Counted from the stretch's first letter, positions 27,700 to 37,308 are shown. The stretch is 64,000 nt of DNA from Gelidibacter salicanalis (GCF_016469035.1 NZ_JAEHJZ010000004.1:19795-83794); one strand, 5' to 3'. The notes: generated by a model from the sequence alone, not told the origin. Numbers and translations: made by a program.

Positions 27700-27742
27700 T
27701 CTTATAGTCAACTTCCCCCTTAGGAAGTCATTAATTTCAATT

Positions 27743-27773
27743 AAAATCCCAATGCTTTATTGGGATTTTTTGT
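27743..27773 (+). terminator. Terminator of the sdh operon
   Basis: AAATCCCAAT / ATTGGGATTT stem followed by a T-run, about 45 nt after the sdhB stop. Confidence 0.85.
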
Positions 27774-27800
27774 TTCTTTATATTTTAAACCCCATCCTTT

Positions 27801-28733
27801 ATGAAGCACCAATTGTGGCTTACACTTTTTGCAGTTCTTAGTCTTACTATCGGGTCTTGCGCACAGAAACTCGATCAAAAAATCGCGATTCAGGTCCCCT
27901 ATCTTTTTAATGCGGACAGTATATTAGTTCACATCAAAACCTTATCATCTGATGCTTTTGAAGGCCGACGTACAGGTACCTCTGGCGCCGAAAAAGCCAA
28001 GAATTACATCATTGAGAAATATACACACTTAAATGTACTTCCCTTTGTGCCAGACTATCAGCAGCCTTTTTCATTTACGGCTCGGGGCAAAACTTATAAT
28101 GGGGTGAATGTCTTAGGGCTCATCAAAGGCTCTCAACATCCCGAAAACTATATTGTTATCAGTGCGCATTATGACCACGAAGGCATAAAAAACAATCAAA
28201 TTTATAATGGCGCTGATGACAACGCTTCGGGTGTTGCCGCATTATTTGCAGTTGCTGAGTATTTCGAAACCCATCCGCCAGAGCACTCCGTCATCTTGGC
28301 CGCTTTTGATGCCGAAGAATTGGGTCTTGCGGGGTCGCACCATTTTGTTGCAAATTCAATCGTACCCTTACAACATATTAAACTCAATATTAATATGGAC
28401 ATGATTGGTCGTAATGACAACAATGAACTTTATGCAGTGGGAACAGCGTTTAATGACACCTTAAAAACAGTCATTTCCAATTTTAAAAATCCTAAAGAGT
28501 TGACACTTTTGATGGGTCATGACGGTAAAGACGGATTACAAAATTGGACGATGTCTTCAGACCACGCCCCGTTTCATAAAAAAAACATTCCCTTTTTATA
28601 CTTCGGAGTAGAAGACCATAAGGACTATCACGAGCCTACTGATGATTTTGAAAATATGCATCCAGAATTTTACATTATGGCCGTTAATACCATCATTTCA
28701 ATTTTCGCTACATTAGACGCGATGCACTTTTAG
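27801..28733 (+). CDS. M28-family metallopeptidase, lipoprotein
   Basis: 310 residues. Lipoprotein signal ending TIGSC (about residue 20). M28 zinc ligands: ISAHYDHEG (His), NGADDNASG (bridging Asp), FDAEELGLAGS (catalytic Glu-Glu), NMDMIGR (Asp) and SSDHAPFHK (His). It is an aminopeptidase-type enzyme exported to the periplasm or outer membrane. It is followed by the MutS-like gene with only 17 nt between them. Confidence 0.88.
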   Translation: MKHQLWLTLFAVLSLTIGSCAQKLDQKIAIQVPYLFNADSILVHIKTLSSDAFEGRRTGTSGAEKAKNYIIEKYTHLNVLPFVPDYQQPFSFTARGKTYNGVNVLGLIKGSQHPENYIVISAHYDHEGIKNNQIYNGADDNASGVAALFAVAEYFETHPPEHSVILAAFDAEELGLAGSHHFVANSIVPLQHIKLNINMDMIGRNDNNELYAVGTAFNDTLKTVISNFKNPKELTLLMGHDGKDGLQNWTMSSDHAPFHKKNIPFLYFGVEDHKDYHEPTDDFENMHPEFYIMAVNTIISIFATLDAMHF

Positions 28734-28750
28734 ACTTAACTTTTTTATTT

Positions 28751-30520
28751 ATGGATCATCCAAATACCTATTACCAGCAACACTCAGAACGCTTTCAGGC
28801 TGAAGCGAATGCTTTACATAAAAAGATGACCGTTTTAAGCACACTCCGTATTTTGGTGTTTATACTTACGGGAGTTGGTGTTTATTTGACCTTTTATAAT
28901 TGGCAAATTGCTGCAGGAATCGCGGTTGTGGGCATCCTGGTATTTGTATTCCTATTATCGAGGTATACAGACCTTAAAGCACAAAGAGCGCTCAAAAAAT
29001 CCTTAACAGAAATCAATCAAACAGAGCTGGACATTAGTTCTGGCAATTTTCATGCAAGAGACCAAGGGGTAATATTTCAAGATCCTTTACATTTTTACAG
29101 TCTGGACATCGATTTGTTTGGACGGGGTTCATTCTTTCAATTTATCAATAGAACGGTTATTGAGGAAGGCACACAGGAACTAGCTGCTGCGTTAAAAGCC
29201 AATACGGTTGACGGCATTGAACAACGTCAGGAAGCCATAAAAGAACTCGCTTCAAAACCTAAATGGCGCCAATTATATTCCGCTACCGCAAGTTTGATAA
29301 AAGTAGAAACTTCTGCACATGTCATCATCACTTGGCTAAAAGATCATACGATCTTTTTACCAAAAGCGATGAAATGGATTCCGATGGCGTTCTTTGGAGG
29401 CACCGTCATCTTATTCGCATTATTCTTTTTAAAACTACTCAGTATTGACTTTTTAGGCTATTGGCTTTTAATAGGATTAGCGATTACTGGAATTTATGTG
29501 AAAAAAGTTAATGACTTGGCGTTTCATACAGGAAAAGTGAAGGACACTTTTAAACAATACGCCTTGCTCCTCAAGCAAATTGAAAACGAAACCTTTACCT
29601 CTGAATTGCTCATAGCCAAGCAAAAACAAATTCAATCAGAATCAGAACAGGCCTCACTTATTTTCAATAAGTTTTCAAAAGCTTTAGACGCGCTCGATAA
29701 TAGAAGCAATTTTATTTCTGCGCTTTTTGGAAACGGTTATTTTTTAACCGATTTAAAAAACAGTTACAAGGTAGAGCAATGGCTAGCTGCTTATAAAAAC
29801 AAAGTAGAAGATTGGTTTGAGGTGGTGTCCTTTTTTGACGCTTACAATAGTTTGGGCAATTATGCATTTAACCATCCACAGTACGTTTTTCCAACCATTA
29901 CCACTGACAAATACGTTATCAATGCGATCAATTTAGGTCACCCCTTACTAAAAACGGAGAAGCGGGTGGATAATGACTTAAGTATTGAAAATGAACAATT
30001 TTTTATTGTCACAGGTGCTAATATGGCTGGTAAGAGCACATTCTTGAGAACGGTCTCCCTTCATATTGTGATGGCTAATGTTGGTCTGCCGGTTTGTGCC
30101 ACGTCGAGCAGCTACAACCCCGTAAAACTAATTACAAGCATGCGTACCAGCGACTCGTTAACTGATGATAGCTCTTACTTCTTTTCAGAATTGAAACGCT
30201 TAAAATTCATTGTAGACGCTATACAGCAAGAACCGTATTTTATCATCTTGGATGAAATACTGAAAGGCACCAACAGTACAGACAAAGCTATTGGCTCCCG
30301 CAAGTTTGTAGAAAAGCTTGTAGCATCAAATGCCACGGGAATCATTGCGACACACGATTTAAGCTTATGCGAAATAGAGAAGGAACTGGAAGACGTTAAA
30401 AACTATTATTTTGATGCTGAAATCATTGATGATGAATTGCATTTTGATTACACATTTAAAACAGGCGTGTGCAAGAATATGAATGCAAGTTTCTTGTTGA
30501 AGAAGATGCAGATTGTATAA
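28751..30520 (+). CDS. Membrane-anchored MutS-like ATPase
   Basis: 589 residues. Two hydrophobic helices near residues 30-70 and two near 210-250 would place it in the membrane. The C-terminal half is the MutS ATPase domain: GANMAGKSTFLRT (Walker A, about residue 420), SMRTSDSLTDDSSYFFSEL, IILDEILKGTNSTD (Walker B) and ATHDLSLCEIE. The mismatch-recognition domain of MutS is absent. So it is unlikely to be a mismatch sensor; the true role is unknown. It is found widely in Bacteroidota. Confidence 0.85.
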   Translation: MDHPNTYYQQHSERFQAEANALHKKMTVLSTLRILVFILTGVGVYLTFYNWQIAAGIAVVGILVFVFLLSRYTDLKAQRALKKSLTEINQTELDISSGNFHARDQGVIFQDPLHFYSLDIDLFGRGSFFQFINRTVIEEGTQELAAALKANTVDGIEQRQEAIKELASKPKWRQLYSATASLIKVETSAHVIITWLKDHTIFLPKAMKWIPMAFFGGTVILFALFFLKLLSIDFLGYWLLIGLAITGIYVKKVNDLAFHTGKVKDTFKQYALLLKQIENETFTSELLIAKQKQIQSESEQASLIFNKFSKALDALDNRSNFISALFGNGYFLTDLKNSYKVEQWLAAYKNKVEDWFEVVSFFDAYNSLGNYAFNHPQYVFPTITTDKYVINAINLGHPLLKTEKRVDNDLSIENEQFFIVTGANMAGKSTFLRTVSLHIVMANVGLPVCATSSSYNPVKLITSMRTSDSLTDDSSYFFSELKRLKFIVDAIQQEPYFIILDEILKGTNSTDKAIGSRKFVEKLVASNATGIIATHDLSLCEIEKELEDVKNYYFDAEIIDDELHFDYTFKTGVCKNMNASFLLKKMQIV

Positions 30521-30527
30521 ATCAAAA

Positions 30528-30560
30528 AGCCCTCACAGGTTTTGGAAACCTGTGAGGGCT
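30528..30560 (+). terminator. Long perfect hairpin after the MutS-like gene
   Basis: 15-bp perfect stem, AGCCCTCACAGGTTT / AAACCTGTGAGGGCT, loop TGG. Only a short T-poor tail follows, so it may also be a processing or stability element. Confidence 0.7.
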
Positions 30561-30571
30561 GATCTATAACT

Positions 30572-30609
30572 AAAAAACCCTTTCTGATAACTAACAGAAA
30601 GGGTTTTTT
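30572..30609. terminator. Bidirectional terminator between the MutS-like gene and rpmA
   Basis: 15-bp perfect stem AAAAAACCCTTTCTG / CAGAAAGGGTTTTTT with an 8-nt loop. It serves rpmA on the minus strand, 25 nt from its stop. Confidence 0.85.
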
Positions 30610-30633
30610 GATGTATAAAAGAATTTATGAAAA

Positions 30634-30894
30634 TTAAACCTCAAACGGTTCAATTGACACATAAGACTTGTTGTCTTTTTTCTTTGTAAATTTGACTAGA
30701 CCATCAACTTGTGCATGTAAAGTGTGATCTTTTCCACCATACACATTCTCACCTGGGTGATGTGTATAGCCTCTTTGTCTTACGATGATATTTCCAGCAA
30801 TAGCAGCTTGTCCACCAAAAATCTTAACACCTAAGCGTTTTGATTCTGATTCTCTACCGTTTTTAGAACTACCAACTCCTTTTTTATGAGCCAT
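30634..30894 (-). CDS. rpmA: 50S ribosomal protein L27
   Basis: 86 residues: [41 protein letters not shown] and [16 protein letters not shown] are diagnostic. The N-terminus starts directly with the mature L27 tail that reaches the peptidyl-transferase centre, with no cleaved extension of the Firmicutes kind. It is cotranscribed after rplU, 28 nt away. Confidence 0.98.
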   Translation of the reverse strand: MAHKKGVGSSKNGRESESKRLGVKIFGGQAAIAGNIIVRQRGYTHHPGENVYGGKDHTLHAQVDGLVKFTKKKDNKSYVSIEPFEV

Positions 30895-30922
30895 TGTCTT
30901 AAGGTTTTAATTGTTTACTTTA

Positions 30923-31666
30923 TTATTTTTTGTCTTTCAACAAAGCTTTTGCTTGTTTTACCCACTCATCAGATTCGATTTTATCACGGGTGATGCCATC
31001 AATAGCTGAAAGTTCTTCTCTATCAGCAGCTTTCAATTTGCTGATTTGCTCAAACGTATAGATCCCTAATTCATTAAGATTCTCTTCGTAAACAGGACCA
31101 ATTCCGTTGATCAATTTCAAATCATCAGCATCTCCTTTTAGAGCAGTTCCGATACTATGAAGCACTTTGTCAATGTTGATTTTAATCTGTGCATCTTCAG
31201 CTCTGTTCTCAGCACGAGAAACCAAATTTTCACTGACCTCAACTTCTTTTTTAGCTGTTTTTTTAGGTTCTACTTTTTTAGCTTCTTTAACTGGAGCAGC
31301 TTTTTCAGCTTTTGCTGGTTTTGCTTTTACAGTTTTCTCAGCTTTAGTAGCTCCTGAAGCAAGAATGCTTTCAATAACGATTTCAGTAAGAGATTGACGG
31401 TGTCCGTTTTTTACACGGTAACCTTTACGTCTTTTCTTTTTGAAAACGATAACTTTATCACCTTTAAGGTGACTTAAGACTTTTGCTCCTACTTGAGCTC
31501 CGTCTATAGCTGGGGCGCCTAAAGTAATATTGTCACCATCACCAATCAGAAGAACATTATCGAAAGACACGGTCTTTCCTTCTTCTGTTGCTAAACGGTG
31601 AACAAACACTTTCTGGTCTTTTTCAACTTTGAATTGTTGCCCTGCTATCTCTACAATTGCGTACAT
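30923..31666 (-). CDS. rplU: 50S ribosomal protein L21 with C-terminal helix-hairpin-helix extension
   Basis: 247 residues against about 103 for ordinary L21. Residues 1-103 are L21 (MYAIVEIAGQQFKVEKDQ ... KKKRRKGYRVKNGHRQ). A Lys/Ala-rich linker (about 105-150) follows, then a helix-hairpin-helix domain (DDLKLINGIGPVYEENLNEL ... FEQISKLKAADREELSAIDG). Such tails occur in Flavobacteriia; their function is not known to me. A strong promoter lies 44 nt upstream. Confidence 0.95.
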   Translation of the reverse strand: MYAIVEIAGQQFKVEKDQKVFVHRLATEEGKTVSFDNVLLIGDGDNITLGAPAIDGAQVGAKVLSHLKGDKVIVFKKKRRKGYRVKNGHRQSLTEIVIESILASGATKAEKTVKAKPAKAEKAAPVKEAKKVEPKKTAKKEVEVSENLVSRAENRAEDAQIKINIDKVLHSIGTALKGDADDLKLINGIGPVYEENLNELGIYTFEQISKLKAADREELSAIDGITRDKIESDEWVKQAKALLKDKK

Positions 31667-31709
31667 AGCGTTACGTTTAAATTAGTTAATTTTTGTTATA
31701 AAATGGGTG

Positions 31710-31740
31710 CAAATATACACCTAAATAATTAATCTACAAA
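31710..31740 (-). promoter_or_regulatory. Promoter of rplU-rpmA
   Basis: On the minus strand TTTG, 19-nt spacer, TATATTTG: a full match to the Bacteroidota promoter, with a leader of about 38 nt. Confidence 0.75.
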
Positions 31741-31849
31741 CGTTTTATGGCCGGAGAGTTGATTATTTTGAATAAAAGCGGAAAAATCAGAATCATACGT
31801 TTTCCAAAAACAAATAAATTCAAATAAAACAACACTTAACGAATAAAAA

Positions 31850-31898
31850 AAAGCCCTAAACTTACCGTCTTCCAGACAGATTCATAGAGCAGCCTTTT
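31850..31898 (-). terminator. Imperfect hairpin terminator after the double-cassette ATPase gene
   Basis: On the minus strand GCTCTA ... CTGTC pairs with GACGG ... TAGGGC, with internal mismatches, and a T-run follows. Confidence 0.55.
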
Positions 31899-31906
31899 AT
31901 TTAAAA

Positions 31907-33166
31907 CTACGATTTTATTCGTCCAATAGAACCGTTTTTAGTGGGTGTTAATTCATAAATATGAGACGGAACCAATGATTTTTCTATCGTATGGGACACA
32001 TATATGACGGTTATCTCGGTCCTTTCAATTAAAGTATTTAGCAATTGCGCCACCAAATTGGTGTTTTCTTGGTCAAGCCCTTCAAAAGGTTCATCCAAAA
32101 TCAATAAAGGTGGCTGTTTAATTAATGCTCTAATTATCAATACTAATCTTTGTTGACCTAAGGGCAATCTGTTGAAATAGACATTTTTTAAATGCCTTAT
32201 ATTAATGACTTCCAACCATTGAATTGCTTTTTCCTGTTGCAACCCACTAGGTTTTACATACAAGCCAACGGAATCGAAAAAGCCAGATAAAACCATTTGT
32301 TCTACTGTATGATTTTTCTTAAACAATTCGGCTAAATGGGTAGAGAAATGACCAATTTTCTTTTTGAGGTTCCAAATACTTTCGCCACTTCCTTTTTTTT
32401 TGTCAAAAATCGTGATGTTTTGACCGTAGGCCTTTGGGTTTTCACCATTAATTAAAGATAATATTGTACTTTTTCCTGAGCCATTAGGCCCTATTAATTG
32501 CCAAAACTCACCGTGCTTAACTTCCCATGTAATATCTGTTATAATGGGCTGATCATCATAATCTATGCGAACCTGATCAAATTTTATGATTTTTTCATAA
32601 ACCTTATTATAGGATAATAATGAACTAGGAAATATAGGTGCTACGTTACTTTGTTGAGTTTGGAAGGGGTTAGGGATGTCAAAAATGTCGAAGGAATTAT
32701 CATATACATATCCTTTTCTATTTATAAATGGCAGTAAATTTTCTTCGCGATTTGCCAATTGAATTATTGAAATAGAATTTGATAATTCAACAAGTTGATT
32801 TGATAGATCGATCCGTGATTGCTGATCCAAATGATCAAAGGGATTGTCTAAAATAATATAGTCTGGTGTTTGGGCTAAACAATATTCTAACAACACTTTT
32901 CGGCGTTCACCCGAAGAAAAGGTATGCAATTGTCTGTTTTCAGATTTTGAAATTTCAATACTATCGTATCGGTGCTCCTTTTCGATAAATTGAGCAATTG
33001 TCAAATCAGAAAACAATACACCTTTGCAGTCATTAAAAACACTTAAGCCTCCGTTAGATTTACCGGATAGAATCGTGTTTATAAAAACTATTTTATTGAC
33101 AGTATTGGATAATAACATTCCAAAATGCACAACGCTTTGGTTCAAGGATTTGGGATTGACTTGCAA
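31907..33166 (-). CDS. Double-cassette ABC ATPase, ModF/PhrA-like
   Basis: 419 residues with two nucleotide-binding domains and no membrane segment. The first is worn: no proper Walker A (ILSGKSNGG), though FSSGERRKVLLEYC and YIILDNPFDHLD remain. The second is intact: GPNGSGKST, LPLGQQRLVLIIRA (signature variant) and LLILDEPFEGLD. Two tandem cassettes without a permease recall ModF/PhrA of molybdate systems, but no molybdate genes are nearby. Function is therefore open. Confidence 0.7.
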   Translation of the reverse strand: MQVNPKSLNQSVVHFGMLLSNTVNKIVFINTILSGKSNGGLSVFNDCKGVLFSDLTIAQFIEKEHRYDSIEISKSENRQLHTFSSGERRKVLLEYCLAQTPDYIILDNPFDHLDQQSRIDLSNQLVELSNSISIIQLANREENLLPFINRKGYVYDNSFDIFDIPNPFQTQQSNVAPIFPSSLLSYNKVYEKIIKFDQVRIDYDDQPIITDITWEVKHGEFWQLIGPNGSGKSTILSLINGENPKAYGQNITIFDKKKGSGESIWNLKKKIGHFSTHLAELFKKNHTVEQMVLSGFFDSVGLYVKPSGLQQEKAIQWLEVINIRHLKNVYFNRLPLGQQRLVLIIRALIKQPPLLILDEPFEGLDQENTNLVAQLLNTLIERTEITVIYVSHTIEKSLVPSHIYELTPTKNGSIGRIKS

Positions 33167-33187
33167 ATAAATGGAAATTATCTTCTA

Positions 33188-33673
33188 TTACTTCAATTTC
33201 GGACTATTATCAATTAAATCTTCCTGCTGGCCAACATGTTGACTTTTCTTAAAAATTTGCATAAACATGAGGGTCAACACAGCTGTTGAGGCCAATCCTT
33301 CCATCAAGATAATAAGTATTAACAAACCTGCTCCCTGACCAGTATCATCAAACCAGCCCCTTAAAACAGTTTCTGGAAATTCAGGATCCAAATGGAACAT
33401 ATATACCGCCATAAATACAACAAATATTCCTGTGGCTATAAAGCCTGTGAGCAATCCTGTCTTAAAACCATCGACATATGAAAATTCTGAATTGAATTTA
33501 AACTTGTAATACTTAATGGAGAAATAGATGCCCGCTGCCATAAAAAGACCATTAGCCAAGCGCAACCATATATTGTTATGTAAATTAAACAACTTTAAGA
33601 TTAAGAAGTACGCAATTAAACTACCAGCAATAAATAATCCATATTTTAAAGCTACTGACAAAGATCTGTTCAT
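33188..33673 (-). CDS. DUF4199-type membrane protein
   Basis: 161 residues, four hydrophobic helices (about residues 10-28, 36-52, 68-92 and 118-140). The pattern YGLFIAGSLIAYFLIL ... DGFKTGLLTGFIATGIFVV is typical of DUF4199 proteins of Bacteroidota. Function unknown. It is upstream of the double-cassette ATPase with 21 nt between them, so cotranscription is likely. Confidence 0.75.
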   Translation of the reverse strand: MNRSLSVALKYGLFIAGSLIAYFLILKLFNLHNNIWLRLANGLFMAAGIYFSIKYYKFKFNSEFSYVDGFKTGLLTGFIATGIFVVFMAVYMFHLDPEFPETVLRGWFDDTGQGAGLLILIILMEGLASTAVLTLMFMQIFKKSQHVGQQEDLIDNSPKLK

Positions 33674-33785
33674 GGATGTTCGATATTTAGGCTTATGAAT
33701 CTTAAAATTCGTAAAAATTTATTTATAAACACAATTTTTAAGACTTATTTTATAGCTTAAGTGCTTAAATACTACAATCATTTCA

Positions 33786-33793
33786 TATTTTTG
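33786..33793 (+). promoter_or_regulatory. -7 box upstream of the M16 peptidase pair
   Basis: TATTTTTG fits TAnnTTTG, 70 nt before the first start codon. The -33 box is weak. Confidence 0.4.
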
Positions 33794-33863
33794 AGTTTAA
33801 GTGTAACAACTGTTAGTTAAATGCTACTTACAGTATATGATAATTAATATTAAAAAGAAAACA

Positions 33864-35183
33864 ATGAAAAAATGTTTATTCTCTTTGGCCTCTTTGCTGC
33901 TTCTTGGCACATTTGCCAATGCGCAACAGGTCGAATTTGAGGAGTTTGATTTAGATAACGGTTTGCACGTCATTCTTCATCAGGACAATTCAGCTCCCGT
34001 GGTAATTACCTCAGTCATGTATGATGTTGGTGGAAAGGATTTTGAGCCTAACCGTACAGGTTTTGCCCATTTCTTTGAGCACCTTTTATTTGAAGGCACT
34101 CAAAATATTGCCCGAGGTGAATGGTTTAACGTTGTTTCTTCAAACGGAGGGACCAACAACGCCAATACCTCTTTAGATAGAACCTATTATTACGAAGTGT
34201 TCCCATCAAACAATCTAGAATTGGGTTTATGGATGGAGTCTGAGCGTTTAATGCACCCTATCATCAATCAAATTGGTGTAGACACCCAAAATGAAGTGGT
34301 TAAGGAAGAGAAACGATTGCGTTATGACAATGCGCCATACGGTGGATTCTTAGGGGCGGTTGGAGAAAACTTATTTAAAGTGCATCCGTACAAAGAAAAA
34401 AACATTGGTGAAATGGAAGACTTGGATGCCGCTACTTTAGAGGAATTCCAAGCGTATTTCAAGAAATATTATGTCCCAAACAACGCTGTTTTGGTAGTTG
34501 CTGGTGATATTGACAAGACCAAAACCAAGAAAATGGTAAAGGATTACTTTGGTGAGATCCCAAGAGGTGCTGACGTGGTTAGAAATTTCTCTAAAGAAAC
34601 CCCTATCACTGAAACCATTAAGGCCACAGCTTACGACAACAATATTCAAATTCCTGCAGTTATTGCGGCTTACCGTACGCCAGGCTTTAAGGATCGTGAG
34701 TCGTATATTTTAGACATGGTGTCCAGTTATTTGAGTGGTGGAAAAAGCTCAGTGCTTTACAAAAAATTGGTTGACGATAAAAAGATGGCCCTTCAAGCAC
34801 AAGCTATCAACATTGGGCAAATGGACTACAGTGTATTTGCCATTTTAGCGTTGCCTTTAGGTGATGTTACCCTAGACGCTTTATTGCGTGAAATGGATGA
34901 GGAGATCGCAACACTTCAAAACGAATTGATTTCAGAAAGAGATTACCAAAAACTGAAAAACCAATTCGAAAACCGTTACGTCAACTCCAATTCTAGCGTA
35001 GAAGGTATTGCTGAAAATTTAGCCACTAACTATTTATTAAAAGGTGATGTTAACCTTATTAATAGCGAAATTGAAATCTACCGCTCTATTACCAGAGAAG
35101 AGATTAGAGACGTTGCTAAAAAGTACCTAAGTCCTAACCAACGTTTAGAACTAGACTATCTTCCAAAAAAAGATGACCAATAA
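33864..35183 (+). CDS. M16 zinc peptidase, catalytic partner
   Basis: The ATG at 33864 gives a signal peptide (MKKCLFSLASLLLLGTFANA); an earlier in-frame ATG adds IINIKKKT. 439 residues. The inverted zinc motif HFFEH (HxxEH) lies near residue 75, and the third ligand Glu in NEVVKEEKRLRYDN. It is the active subunit of a two-gene M16 pair, exported to the periplasm. It probably degrades peptides with its neighbour. Confidence 0.92.
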   Translation: MKKCLFSLASLLLLGTFANAQQVEFEEFDLDNGLHVILHQDNSAPVVITSVMYDVGGKDFEPNRTGFAHFFEHLLFEGTQNIARGEWFNVVSSNGGTNNANTSLDRTYYYEVFPSNNLELGLWMESERLMHPIINQIGVDTQNEVVKEEKRLRYDNAPYGGFLGAVGENLFKVHPYKEKNIGEMEDLDAATLEEFQAYFKKYYVPNNAVLVVAGDIDKTKTKKMVKDYFGEIPRGADVVRNFSKETPITETIKATAYDNNIQIPAVIAAYRTPGFKDRESYILDMVSSYLSGGKSSVLYKKLVDDKKMALQAQAINIGQMDYSVFAILALPLGDVTLDALLREMDEEIATLQNELISERDYQKLKNQFENRYVNSNSSVEGIAENLATNYLLKGDVNLINSEIEIYRSITREEIRDVAKKYLSPNQRLELDYLPKKDDQ

Positions 35184-35210
35184 TTAAAACTTAAACAAAC
35201 ATTGAATCAT

Positions 35211-37286
35211 ATGAAAACTTATATATCAGCGTTCTTAATGGTGTTTTTTATGGCTTTTTCTGTACATGCACAAATTGACCGTTCAAAACAACCGCAACCT
35301 GGACCTGCTCCAAAAATCGATTTAAAGTCGCCTCAAGAATTTACCCTTAAAAACGGTATGAAGGTGATGGTTGTAGAAAACCACAAATTACCTAGAGTCT
35401 CTTTTAGCTTAACCATTGACAACAAACCAGAAACTGAAGGCGCTAAAGCTGGAGTTTCTAGTTTAGTTGGTAGCATGTTGGGCAATGGAACAACATCTAT
35501 CTCAAAAGAAAAATTCAACGAAGAAATTGATTTCTTAGGTGCCAGATTGAGCTTTAGTTCTTCAGGAGCGTACGCAAGTGCACTCTCTCAATACTCTGAT
35601 CGTATTTTAGAACTCATGGCAGATGCTGCTATGCATCCATTATTGGTTAAAGAAGAGTTTAATAAAGAAAAAGAAAGACTTATTGAAGGCTTAAAATCTC
35701 AAGAAAAAAGTGTTGATGCTGTTGCAGGACGTGTAGGAAGAGCATTGTCTTATGGGGTTAACCATCCCTACGGAGAATTTATCACTACGGAATCTGTTAA
35801 TAATGTCACTTTTGAAGATATTAGCGCATTCTACGAAGAAAACTTCAACCCAAACAATGCGTATTTAGTAGTTGTGGGCGATGTAAACTTTAAGGAAATC
35901 AAGTCGCAAGTTGAAAAACGTTTTGGGAGTTCTACAAAATCTGTAGACGTTAAAGTTAGTGTTCCAGATGCAAGACCAAATGTTCAGTACACACAAATTA
36001 ATTTTGTAGACATGTCAAATGCAGTTCAGTCGAACATTTCATTATCTAACAATGTCGATTTGAAAATGAACCATCCTGATTATCACGCGGTGTTAATCGC
36101 CAATAAAATCTTGGGTGGTGGCTTTGGGAGCTACCTTAACATGAATTTACGTGAAAAGCACGCCTATACCTATGGCGCGCGTTCTGGGGTGGATGCTGAC
36201 AAGTATGTAGGGCGTTTTACTGCAAGTACTGCGGTAAGAAATATGGTTACTGACAGTGCGGTGGTTCAAACCTTAAAGGAAATTAATCGTATCAAATCAG
36301 AACCTGTAAGTGCAGAAGACCTTAGAAATGCAAAAGCAAAGTATGTAGGAGACTTTGTATTGGCTTTAGAAAGTCCACAAACGGTGGCTAGATATGCATT
36401 GAACATTAAATTAAACAATTTGCCTAAAGACTTCTACGAAACGTTTTTGCAAAAAATCAATGCTGTAACTGCTGAAGATGTAAACCGTGTTGCAAACACG
36501 TATTTTAAACCAGAAAACGCACGTATCGTTATTGTAGGTAAAGGTGCTGATGTATTAGAGAACCTTGAAAAAACAGGTATTCCAATCTTGTATTTTGACA
36601 CCTATGCAAACCCAGTTGACAAACCAAAATTCACAAAACCAATCCCTGATGGCGTGACTACAACCACCGTAATGGATGCTTATTTTAAAGCCGTTGGTGG
36701 AAAAGAAAAAGCAAAAGCGGTGAAGTCTGTATGGACTACCGCAAATGTAACCATTGAAGGGGCTCCGTTTTCTCCAATGGGAGAAATGAAAGCGATGACA
36801 CCAAACAAAACCTCTATGGAAATGACTATAGAAGGTATGGGTCTCATCATGAAACAAAAATTTAATGGCACCACTGGATACATTGAGCAACAAGGTGCCA
36901 AAAAAGACTTGACTGAAGATCAAATTAAAGAGCAAAAAGCGACGCATGCCATCTTCCCAGAATTGTATTTTGAGCCAAGCAATTTAGCGTTAGAAAGTGT
37001 TATCAGTATTGATGGCAGTGATGCTTACAAGATTAAAGTGTCTGAAAATGGAAAAGATTCATTCCGTTATTATGATGCAGAAACGGGTTACTTAGTAAGA
37101 GTCGAAAAAACGTCTGAATTACAAGGTCAAACATTTACTACTGTAGAAAATTACGGTAACTACTCGCCTGTAAAAGAAATGATGTATCCGTACAGCATAT
37201 CTGTAACTACAGGGCCACAAGTAGTTAAAATGAATGTCACCAATCATAGAGTTAATGAAGGTGTTACTGAAGCAGATTTCAACTAA
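35211..37286 (+). CDS. M16 peptidase-like partner with C-terminal LolA-like extension
   Basis: The ATG at 35211 (MKTYISAFLMVFFMAFSVHA) gives a clean signal peptide. 691 residues. The M16 fold is present (residues 40-470; LGGGFGSYLNMNLREKHAYTYG) but the zinc motif is replaced by SSLVGSMLGNGT, so this subunit is inactive by itself. Residues about 480-690 are an added domain (YFKAVGGKEKAKAVKS ... YYDAETGYLVRVEKTSE) that resembles periplasmic lipoprotein-carrier-like (LolA) folds. 27 nt after its active partner. Confidence 0.85.
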   Translation: MKTYISAFLMVFFMAFSVHAQIDRSKQPQPGPAPKIDLKSPQEFTLKNGMKVMVVENHKLPRVSFSLTIDNKPETEGAKAGVSSLVGSMLGNGTTSISKEKFNEEIDFLGARLSFSSSGAYASALSQYSDRILELMADAAMHPLLVKEEFNKEKERLIEGLKSQEKSVDAVAGRVGRALSYGVNHPYGEFITTESVNNVTFEDISAFYEENFNPNNAYLVVVGDVNFKEIKSQVEKRFGSSTKSVDVKVSVPDARPNVQYTQINFVDMSNAVQSNISLSNNVDLKMNHPDYHAVLIANKILGGGFGSYLNMNLREKHAYTYGARSGVDADKYVGRFTASTAVRNMVTDSAVVQTLKEINRIKSEPVSAEDLRNAKAKYVGDFVLALESPQTVARYALNIKLNNLPKDFYETFLQKINAVTAEDVNRVANTYFKPENARIVIVGKGADVLENLEKTGIPILYFDTYANPVDKPKFTKPIPDGVTTTTVMDAYFKAVGGKEKAKAVKSVWTTANVTIEGAPFSPMGEMKAMTPNKTSMEMTIEGMGLIMKQKFNGTTGYIEQQGAKKDLTEDQIKEQKATHAIFPELYFEPSNLALESVISIDGSDAYKIKVSENGKDSFRYYDAETGYLVRVEKTSELQGQTFTTVENYGNYSPVKEMMYPYSISVTTGPQVVKMNVTNHRVNEGVTEADFN

Positions 37287-37308
37287 TACCATATAACCTT
37301 ATTTATTT

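Noticed and set aside
36555-36947. 130-codon minus-strand frame within the M16 partner gene
   Set aside because: Antisense to a clear domain; rich in Phe, Cys and Trp with no family features.
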